A stretch of DNA of 64,000 nt from Phoronis australis (taxonomy: Eukaryota; Phoronida; Phoronidae). This document shows, one piece after another, positions 46,901-64,000 of the stretch. The DNA is taken from the NCBI GenBank assembly GCA_002633005.1, contig NMRA01000042.1:1123019-1187018 (forward strand). Reading direction: 5' to 3'. The position numbers were made by a program, and so were the translations under genes. How positions within the stretch are numbered: position 1 is the first letter of the stretch; each line of letters starts with the position of its first letter. The notes under the pieces are model-generated. The model was not told the origin of the DNA. It did no database searches and worked only from the letters and a program-made list of their open reading frames with translations.

Positions 46901-49900
46901 ATAAGCAATGCGTACTAGCAGTCAGCATCTCTTTAGCTGTCCACTGTTAAATTGTTAAGCGCAGTGCTTTGAAGTTTAAGAACGTTGACACATCCATCTG
47001 ATCTCAAATTGTTGCTGAATGAGCCACCAAGTCACAGGCAATGGGTACACGTGCTGTTTTTGAATCCCCAAGTTTAGGGTTAGCCAACTTCAATGAACTC
47101 TGAAGCATTTTCTTAAGTCGCTGATAGTTTTGGTGTTCTAGTTAGTAACAGAAATAGAATCCTATCACAGTACAGAACATAGTGAGACTGATGTTTTGAG
47201 AGTGAAGACCTAATGTGATTTGTAGTTTTTAGTTAATTAAAAACGGGGTGGAGTGTAGCTTCAACCTTTCAGTTTGATTACAAATTCTCAACTTTACTCG
47301 AACCGTGCCATTTCATCAGTCAATTCTATAAAAATAGCCAATTATGAAATGTAATTGTTGCATCATACCAACCTACCATGAACCACATCCACCCACACAG
47401 CACTAATTGACACTTCGACGCAAAATCAAGCCTCAAAATTTTCCTTTTTTCTTTTCAGACGAGTAAGTTAAGTAAACTCTGTCCAATAAGTGACAAGGCT
47501 ACATTTTGAGAAACTGTGAAAATGCCAACATGCAGCAATCAAAATTTAATAGGCCTACTGATATTGCATCTTTTGTGCATGACTCTATGATTGGCTTGGT
47601 GACTCCATCCAGCTCGGCCAGTGGCAGTTCACATTTTGTGCTTAGTGCGTTCAGAGCCTCGTCTTCCACTTTGCCGATTTTCTCATCAATTTCGACCTAA
47701 GAACAGACATTAAGATCAAATGTGAGCACAACTTGGACTCAAAGGCACTTTCACTATAATGCTGCCATTTTTTCATAGTCTAATATATAGACATTGAACA
47801 TAAATACTGAGGTCTGGTTCACGCTCCATGCAATAGCAGCCACCCATGAGAGGGCAGAGAAAATATCTCCCATGAAATGAAAGATTAAATCACAAGCTAC
47901 GAAGAGCATTATGCACAATAACAGTGATCAAAATCCCTACTTTCTGTCACAGCCGTTTTCTTGATTGAATTCAGGAATCCATATCCTAGCAAGAAGCAAT
48001 TTTTAAAAAATGTCCAATTTTTGCACTTTTTCAAAATGACAACTGGAATGCAGTAAAGGGCTATGTAATGATCAAAATGTTCAAAGTGAAACTCCCCAAA
48101 CCCCACACATACAGGTGGAGAACAACATACTGTATCTGCTCCCAGAACCCATTTCTAGTCATCGGTAGTTATCACCGCAATCGTTTAAGAACCAGGTAAA
48201 ACATTGATAGGTTATCATGAATCAAGGGGCCGTAGCCATATTTCAGTTACCGTTGAGCATTAAATTTTTTATAAAACCCCTGACCTCTGACCCTACCTGC
48301 TGTTGCTGTATAAGACTCTGGTACTGAGCCGCCAAGTTCTGCTCACTCTGCTTGACTTGTGTATCCACCTGTTGTTGATGCTGGGCAAGCTGCTGGTCCA
48401 ACTGCGCCACCTGCTGTTGGACATTGGGGGCAGGAGTGGTTGTGGCGGCGGTGACGGTGGGGGTGGGCCCAGCTTGCCAGGGGGCACTCTGAATGGCCTG
48501 CTGCACCATGGCCTGTTGTTGCTGAGCTAGCTTCTGTTTCTGTTGATTCATTACTGCAACAAATGATCAAAATGTTGGAACTCCTTCGAACTACAGCAAC
48601 TTAATAGAATACATGTGAAATCAAGAAGTATAATAACAGATGGACATCAAAATGAAATTTTAAGACGAAAATATGCGGTATAACTTTTGAATAGAAGGCA
48701 ATGACTTTAAAATTTGAGGTACTCAAATCTACAAAAATGTTTACTTACGCAGACGTAAGAAAATCAGCGAAACTCGGAAATATAACATAAGTCGTCACAA
48801 CACAAAACTGACATCCTCCGATGAAATTAATTCATTTGCAACAGAATTTCAGTCATATGTAACAATTGATTTGCTCTGGAGAAATGCAAGAACACTATAG
48901 TTTGATGTCGCACAATTTTGTTACTCAAACTGCAAATATTAACTACCTTCATTGCATTTAAGAAATCGGTGAAAGAAAATGCTGCATGAGTTATATTCTC
49001 AACAGCAACTTAAACCAAACCATACGAACTAGAAGTTATTTCTTTTATGGATCTACCAAAAGACCAGCAATTATTCAGGAATTCATGAGCTAAACTTATT
49101 TTGCAGTATCACCAGTACGCTTGCAGTGTTCACGTAGCTCTACACGTTTATAAAATCGGAGTGGCATTTCATCATGAGTTATATTCAACAAGTCATCACA
49201 TGTTCTGATTATGAACAACATACTTGCTTGTTCCGTCGTCACCCGGTACTGGTAGTAGTTGAAGAACTCGCCACCAAACAGGAAGGAGAACTTAGGATTC
49301 TCCTTCTGTTTACCTTTGGTCATCTGTTCAAACTCCGGTCCATTGCGGGCGACAAAGTTGGCAAGCTTGTCAATGATGTTCTTCAGTTCCGGGTCTACAT
49401 TAGAAACAAAAATTATGTTGGTAAGTCAAGAATGACTTTTCATGAAATGGGCCTCAGTCCAGGCTCAGACAGGGGCTTATTTCATGAAAACTGAATTAAG
49501 ACTTAAGACCAAATATTTGTCAAAGTTAAGACCGAATGTCAGGAAAATCATTTCATGAACACCAATTTTGATGTTCGGTTTTATCTTACATCTATAGATA
49601 GTTTTATTTCAACACAGATGAGCATACAAACTACTAGGCAACACGTAGCCCCTCGGCTGGCCGGTTAGGGGCTACAATACTTACCATCGCTTTCTGTACG
49701 CATTTCGTCCCTTGTATTTTAAACGGGCGGTAGGCCAAATCCGGCCACCGATTTTGAGTTTCCACCTTGTCAAAAATATATTCCACACTTAAAACTATCA
49801 CTTAAAAAAGCGCTAATACTTTCTTCATTGGTCCTTTCTACTTCTGTACATATCTTCGATGAAGTTTAGTTGTTAGAATTAAGGTGACTTTGCTGAAGAA

Positions 49901-50856
49901 TTCCAACTCTACTTTTTTGGTTGCGCGTGATAACCACAAAGTATGTCAACTGAGTCACGTAAGTTAGGCAAAGGCTAGCGCGAGACTGAGCGAAGCGCAT
50001 GACACTAGTGCATGACACTTGCACAATAACATGAGAAGGTATCAGGTGAAATTTGTAAGATTTGTGTCCCTTGGACTTTTTATTCATCAACATGCGTGAT
50101 TTCACGTAACTTCCTCAAAATGGCACCCGGTAACAGAAACTTGAGCGAACCTCGACAGATTTTCATCGATTTGTTATCCTGACTGAATCCTCTCCATACT
50201 TATGGTATGAGTTGTGCATATATGCATGGTTCATTTGATTTTATTTCCTGTATTGTGAAATTCGTAACTTTTTGTGGGGATGTACTATATCACCCCTGCA
50301 TGCCTGCGGCATCCAGAGCGATGTAATTGCCTAACAAACTACACTTTACGCACCTATTATGAATTCACAAAATTAAGTGCAGCAGAAAGTGAAATATGTT
50401 TTCAAAAATAATCTTAGTCTTGAAATGCTAAATGGGGATACATTTACATTTTGGATACAATTGGGATCACGTTTGCTTGAGAAGACCGGCGTAATCATTT
50501 AGATTTTAGACCAATTAAAAAGTACAATCTTGACTTAAGCGGCTTAAACCTAATATTCGGTCTTTGCTTAGACCAATTTCGGCCTCAATTTGGTCTTACG
50601 AAAGTTCAAGAAACCGGGATAAGACATCATGGTCTTACGTTAGCACGATTTCAGTCTCAGTTAAGACATAAATCATAAAGTTTCAAGAGACGGGCCCCCA
50701 GACACGCTGCCGCGGCTGAATGACCGACTTGGTGACTGTCTTACTAGTAATCACGGGTAATCCTTTAGGTGCTGCTACTGCTTCAATAAATCGTCAATAT
50801 AATACACGATTTAAATAAAACAAATACATACCTTCAGGAGGTTTAGGTAATTCCAT
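31690..50856 (-). CDS. CHERP: Calcium homeostasis endoplasmic reticulum protein (CHERP), 17 coding exons
   Basis: The joined exons give a 754-aa protein in one frame with compatible phases throughout. In order: SURP domain (about residues 15-58, with FSFLFGGEFFNYY); Gln-rich linker (66-151); CID domain (about 190-310, with CTKDAISAGKNWIFTHN and LRLHLIYLINDILHHC); second Gln-rich segment (about 340-374); Pro-rich segment (375-460); VPYFDLPAGLMAPLV followed by ERLLAAVEAFYSPPSHEHPR and EGWEKLGLFEFFKAKMKARK; RS domain (about 560-630); G-patch (about 652-700, KMGWGGAGLGASEQG). Domain order and local sequence match vertebrate CHERP, a U2 snRNP-associated nuclear factor that also affects ER Ca2+ release. 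It is about 160 aa shorter than the human protein (916 aa by recall), mainly in the Pro/His-rich middle. The start is the ATG at 50856-50854. It is transcribed divergently from MNK. Confidence 0.93.
32707..32783 (-). CDS. CHERP: CHERP coding exon 16 (start of G-patch)
   Basis: Acceptor ATACAG; donor ATGG|GTAAGG. Encodes IGFQSMASLDTRLGGDNKGH then MLLKKM, leading into the Gly-rich G-patch core. Confidence 0.9.
33298..33511 (+). repeat. GCGGAAA-rich dispersed repeat, copy 2
   Basis: Located in a CHERP intron. Shares ordered blocks with the copy at 16256-16466, including TTTCCGCGGAAAATTCCAAG. Confidence 0.65.
33739..33936 (-). CDS. CHERP: CHERP coding exon 15 (RS domain)
   Basis: Acceptor CTACAG; donor GTCAT|GTGAGT. 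Encodes RSPSRSASPPPYQRRSTSRS and SSRSRSRSRSRSRSPPPRKR followed by SRSRSATPPNV. Ser-Arg dipeptides typical of splicing regulators. Confidence 0.92.
33937..35397. other. CHERP: CHERP intron 14, no gene
   Basis: Contains the 26-bp minisatellite listed separately. Otherwise AT-rich without recognisable features. Confidence 0.5.
34853..35085. repeat. 26-bp minisatellite, about nine copies
   Basis: The unit ATCATGTTACTGGTACCATT plus ACAGTG repeats at exactly 26-bp intervals (34853, 34879, 34905, 34931, 34957, 34983, 35009, 35035, 35061). Point differences are few, so the array is young or homogenised. Each unit holds the palindrome TGATCA, and most hold GGTACC. Confidence 0.9.
35398..35547 (-). 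CDS. CHERP: CHERP coding exon 14 (start of RS domain)
   Basis: Acceptor CTTGCAG; donor CAAG|GTAGCC. Encodes AEGWEKLGLFEFFKAKMKAR, an acidic stretch, then RSRSRSQSRSRSRSYS. Confidence 0.92.
35548..36376. other. CHERP: CHERP intron 13, no feature
   Basis: Ordinary AT-rich intron. I see no exon or repeat in it. Confidence 0.5.
36377..36510 (-). CDS. CHERP: CHERP coding exon 13
   Basis: Acceptor TTCATAG; donor GACGC|GTGAGT. Encodes LEDSEYRPLDPRDMRLPPPC, then PPSERLLAAVEAFYSPPSHE and HPRD. Confidence 0.93.
36948..37096 (-). CDS. CHERP: CHERP coding exon 12
   Basis: Acceptor CCCCCAG; donor GTTATG|GTGAGT. Encodes RPPHPRGPPGHLPDFSRPPP, then DLMPSVPYFDLPAGLMAPLV plus M. The block VPYFDLPAGLMAPLV is diagnostic of CHERP. 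Confidence 0.93.
37535..37590 (-). mobile_element. tRNA-like SINE fragment in a CHERP intron
   Basis: On the minus strand, ATGGGTTCGAGTTCTACTTT contains a good box B. No box A was found at the right distance. Confidence 0.3.
37840..37966 (-). CDS. CHERP: CHERP coding exon 11 (Pro-rich)
   Basis: Acceptor TTCTAG; donor GCAC|GTGAGT. Encodes PTSQPPPLLSFDPTKPPPNF, then NPNQPPPFGPRGPPGGPPF and DYA. A Pro-rich linker. Confidence 0.85.
38698..38735 (-). CDS. CHERP: CHERP coding exon 10 (38 bp)
   Basis: Acceptor TTTTCAG; donor TGGG|GTGAGT. Encodes AVTVPPPSAVPPG. The small size makes it easy to overlook, but both sites are strong and the phases fit. Confidence 0.82.
38736..39347. other. CHERP: CHERP intron 9, no feature
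   Basis: AT-rich. The short ORFs here are in intronic sequence. Confidence 0.5.
39348..39525 (-). CDS. CHERP: CHERP coding exon 9 (second Gln-rich segment)
   Basis: Acceptor TTACAG; donor CACCAG|GTGCGG. Encodes ANLITQHAALVTQVTTSINE, then LQNQHKEFVSHVQSQLQQYQ and a Gln-rich stretch. The donor was chosen over a downstream GTACAA because only it keeps the phase with exon 10. Confidence 0.88.
39526..40244. other. CHERP: CHERP intron 8, no feature
   Basis: AT-rich, with no recognised repeat or exon. Confidence 0.5.
40245..40283 (-). CDS. CHERP: CHERP coding exon 8 (39 bp)
   Basis: Acceptor TTACAG; donor TATCAG|GTGGGT; phase 0 at both ends. Encodes QLKDPPTAWSSYQ, matching the vertebrate QLQSPALGLGQYQ segment. 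A microexon-sized piece that gene finders may miss. Confidence 0.88.
41427..43051 (+). repeat. 451-bp tandem array with CTCF-like motifs
   Basis: About 3.3 copies of a unit near 451 bp. Each unit has three motif variants: GCCACTAGGGGGCACACC, GCCACTAGGAGGCGCCAC and GCCACTAGGTGGCGCAAAC. The CCACTAG starts are 41461, 41605, 41766, 41911, 42055, 42216, 42362, 42508, 42669 and 42814. The array ends in GATAGAGCAGCGGACGCCGG, a (GGAC)9 tract and the imperfect palindrome at 43018-43047. Related copies lie at 17745-19300 and 27282-27451. Confidence 0.85.
42967..43002. repeat. (GGAC)9 microsatellite
   Basis: Nine tandem GGAC units near the end of the CCACTAGG array. The split copy ending at 27447 has the neighbouring GGACGCCGGACGG sequence but no expansion. 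Confidence 0.9.
44023..44185 (-). CDS. CHERP: CHERP coding exon 7 (CID)
   Basis: Acceptor TTCTAG; donor ACTGAA|GTAAGT. Encodes CVRKNVSTLKEAIEAIVVPI and QQKLTKLLTLWENNNYFSKE, the C-terminal helices of the CID. Confidence 0.93.
44662..44736 (-). CDS. CHERP: CHERP coding exon 6 (CID)
   Basis: Acceptor TTGCAG; donor CACTG|GTATGA. Encodes RITDKSSPFELRLHLIYLIN then DILHH, the most conserved CID helix pair. Confidence 0.93.
44770..45585. mobile_element. 816-bp TIR element with GAA target duplication
   Basis: The left end GGGCTGTTCCAGCAAAATCT, then GTATGGGAGGGGGG, is matched by the inverse of the right end CGGATTTTACTGGAACAGCCC (last 20 bases compared). GAA flanks both sides (44767-44769 and 45586-45588). 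The longest internal ORF is about 80 codons and not transposase-like, so it is non-autonomous. A 3-bp duplication fits a PIF/Harbinger-type mechanism, but the trinucleotide is not the usual TWA. It sits in CHERP intron 5. Confidence 0.7.
45586..46383. other. CHERP: Rest of CHERP intron 5
   Basis: No further repeat or exon recognised. Confidence 0.45.
46384..46460 (-). CDS. CHERP: CHERP coding exon 5 (CID)
   Basis: Acceptor GACAG; donor GTGAG|GTGAGT. Encodes AGKNWIFTHNVTDDHSKLF and ATYLKV, continuing DAIS-AGKNW. Confidence 0.92.
46461..47558. other. CHERP: CHERP intron 4
   Basis: Mostly featureless. A tRNA-like stretch at about 46660-46725 (CACTGTAGTCAAGCGGTACA, box A-like) may be a decayed SINE head. 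Confidence 0.35.
47559..47696 (-). CDS. CHERP: CHERP coding exon 4 (start of CID)
   Basis: Acceptor TTCTTAG; donor ATATCA|GTAGGC; phase 0 at both ends. Encodes VEIDEKIGKVEDEALNALS and, at the end, GVTKPIIESCTKDAIS, which matches the vertebrate PIIDTCTKDAIS block. Confidence 0.92.
48297..48553 (-). CDS. CHERP: CHERP coding exon 3 (Gln-rich)
   Basis: Acceptor TTGCAG; donor CAACAG|GTAGGG. Encodes IMNQQKQKLAQQQQAMVQQ, a Pro/Thr-rich middle and QLDQQLAQHQQQVDTQVKQ. A likely coiled or low-complexity linker between SURP and CID. Confidence 0.88.
48554..49223. other. CHERP: CHERP intron 2, no feature
   Basis: AT-rich; no exon or repeat recognised. Confidence 0.5.
49224..49394 (-). CDS. CHERP: CHERP coding exon 2 (SURP domain)
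   Basis: Acceptor TGTAG; donor GCAA|GTATGT. Encodes DPELKNIIDKLANFVARNGP, then EFEQMTKGKQKENPKFSFLF and GGEFFNYYQYRVTTEQA. This is a SURP/SWAP module, an RNA-splicing-factor domain. Confidence 0.93.
49471..50703. mobile_element. Possible 1.2-kb TIR element filling CHERP intron 1
   Basis: The left end AGGGGCTTATTTCATGAAAA resembles the inverse of the right end CATAAAGTTTCAAGAGACGG followed by GCCCCCA. Both ends are followed inward by TTAAGAC/GTCTTA-rich sequence. CAGAC flanks both ends if the boundaries are set just outside the G/C runs. The TIRs are diverged, so the exact limits are uncertain. Confidence 0.4.
50832..50856 (-). CDS. CHERP: CHERP coding exon 1
   Basis: Encodes MELPKPPE plus one base. 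Donor GAAG|GTATGT. The start methionine matches the known N-terminus style MEMPLPPDD of vertebrate CHERP. Confidence 0.88.
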
Positions 50857-51112
50857 TTTGGACTAATATAAATATAATGAGTAGAAAAGTCACAATTTAC
50901 AATTGCATTGCTTTCGGGTGAATCCGCCAGGTGTCACCTTAGTTATATTTAAGGGATCGACGGGAAAATTTGTGTTTTTTAATTTTCGAGGCAAAACTTT
51001 ATTTTGTAGTCATTATACGAACAGCCAATTTAACATTGAAATTTCATTATAGATGAAATAACGTTGGTTTTATTATTGAAAAATCTCAAATGGAAACAAA
51101 GGAGACCTTGAT

Positions 51113-51122
51113 ATCACGTGAT
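51113..51122. promoter_or_regulatory. Palindromic E-box ATCACGTGAT
   Basis: A 10-bp perfect palindrome around CACGTG, the recognition core of USF/MYC/TFE-type bHLH factors, inside the shared CHERP-MNK interval. Confidence 0.5.
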
Positions 51123-51346
51123 GCTTGCACTTTGAAAGCGTACGAGGAGGTAAACACTGTGGGCGATGTGCGCCTGAGTCGTTTAAGGTAAGTTAAACAG
51201 TGACGCATTTTGATAATATCGTATACAACGATTGTAATCATTATATGATGTTCTTATCTAAAGTATGCAACGCAAATCCTCTTCAAATCACCTCGCACGG
51301 GACTCAGTTTGTGCGAAATTGACACATGTTTTGAAAAACACATTTG

Positions 51347-51356
51347 GTCACGTGAC
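51347..51356. promoter_or_regulatory. CLEAR-like E-box GTCACGTGAC
   Basis: A perfect 10-bp palindrome identical to the core of the CLEAR element bound by TFEB/MITF-family factors in vertebrates. Binding in this species is inferred, not shown. Confidence 0.5.
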
Positions 51357-51375
51357 TTACTGACGTGTTACTGTA

Positions 51376-51383
51376 TGAGTCAT
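51376..51383. promoter_or_regulatory. AP-1-like site TGAGTCAT
   Basis: An exact AP-1 half-palindrome consensus 20 bp after the second E-box. TGACGTG (51361-51367) next to it is CRE-like. Confidence 0.4.
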
Positions 51384-51573
51384 TAGTTCTCCGGGGTTAT
51401 CCCGTGATTTCCGCGAACCCTGCCTTGCATCAGATGGCGAGATGTGGTGATGTGTTTATTTACGTGGAAGTCAGTCGTGGAAGATAGCGTGGCAGCGAGC
51501 GGTTGTGTTTGGAAGGGTAACCTTCAGAAGGTGTGTTTTTAAACACTGGTTGAAAGATCTGTTTTTATAAAGA

Positions 51574-63697
<12,124 letters not shown>

Positions 63698-64000
63698 GAA
63701 CACGTTTTCGTTGAAATTTCCTGTGGAGCTGCCAGAGTAATTTTTGTTGTGCAATTGCTTGGACTTTAGTCACTGCCCAACTCTTGGCAGTGAAGACACG
63801 TCAAAAGCTGTTAATCTTTAATTTTCTGTTGGTGCTTAAAAGTTTGATATTTATGAAGAGATGTCAGTATGCAGTTGTCAGATGGTGTATCAAAATGATA
63901 CTAATTTGTATTTGAATGAAGCAGCTATCATAACATTTCTTTAGTAGTACTTTCTTGAATCAGAATGCATCTAAATCAAAATGTGGCTGGCTTGTAACAC
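63698..64000 (+). other. MKNK: MNK 3' UTR, continuing past the window
   Basis: No AATAAA or ATTAAA signal was seen before the end, so the transcript probably extends beyond 64000. Confidence 0.6.

Larger units (their letters stand above)
50857..51573. promoter_or_regulatory. Candidate bidirectional promoter of CHERP and MNK
   Basis: 717 bp separate the CHERP ATG (minus) from the first MNK ATG (plus). The interval must contain both transcription starts and 5' UTRs. No TATA box is obvious. It holds two CACGTG palindromes and an AP-1-like site. A strong donor, TTTAAG|GTAAGT at 51187/51188, could end an alternative non-coding MNK first exon. Confidence 0.6.

Noticed and set aside
48303-48530. 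Plus-strand Leu/Gly-rich ORF opposite CHERP exon 3
   Set aside because: Antisense shadow of the CAG/CTG-rich Gln-coding exon.

Overview
This is a 64 kb piece of a eukaryotic nuclear genome from an invertebrate animal. Protein-coding sequence is split into short exons with canonical GT/AG junctions, introns reach several kilobases, and most of the left half is transposon debris. The two complete genes encode animal-type proteins (CHERP and MNK), and many of the repeats resemble those of marine invertebrates. A marine deuterostome such as a cephalochordate, hemichordate or echinoderm is my guess. The phylum cannot be fixed from the sequence alone.

Layout. 1-3.4 kb: the first two coding exons of a phytanoyl-CoA dioxygenase (PhyH) family gene on the minus strand, running off the left edge. 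3.4-17.7 kb: no intact gene recognised; short inverted-repeat elements, tRNA-like SINE heads, a decayed transposon-type ORF (about 9.5-11 kb), a 160-bp element with terminal inverted repeats (TIRs) and a target-site duplication (TSD), and a tandem duplication (13.4-15.45 kb) interrupted by a decayed LINE reverse-transcriptase fragment. 17.7-27.45 kb: copies of a repeat carrying the motif CCACTAGGNGGCGC, one of which is split by a 7.98 kb foldback element (19301-27281) with long inverted arms made of palindrome-bearing tandem units. 27.45-31.69 kb: unassigned sequence, small hairpin elements and an assembly gap.

31.69-50.86 kb: CHERP on the minus strand. I assembled 17 coding exons (754 aa); every splice phase agrees. 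It has a SURP domain, Gln-rich linkers, a CID domain, a Pro-rich segment, an RS domain and a G-patch. Its introns hold a 26-bp minisatellite, an 816-bp TIR element, a TIR-like element of about 1.2 kb and a 451-bp tandem array with regularly spaced CTCF-like motifs.

51.57-63.70 kb: a MAP-kinase-interacting kinase (MNK) gene on the plus strand. I assembled seven coding exons (507 aa), with the MNK-specific DFD motif, the Cys-rich insert, the activation-loop threonines and a C-terminal MAPK docking motif. The 3' UTR leaves the window.

CHERP and MNK are head to head, with only 717 bp between their start codons, so they probably share a bidirectional promoter. That interval carries two palindromic CACGTG E-boxes and an AP-1-like site. 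CHERP acts in pre-mRNA splicing and Ca2+ homeostasis, and MNK phosphorylates eIF4E downstream of ERK/p38. The arrangement would couple an RNA-processing gene to a translation-control gene. The most unusual structure is the foldback element, which is palindromic at three scales and for which I see no transposase.
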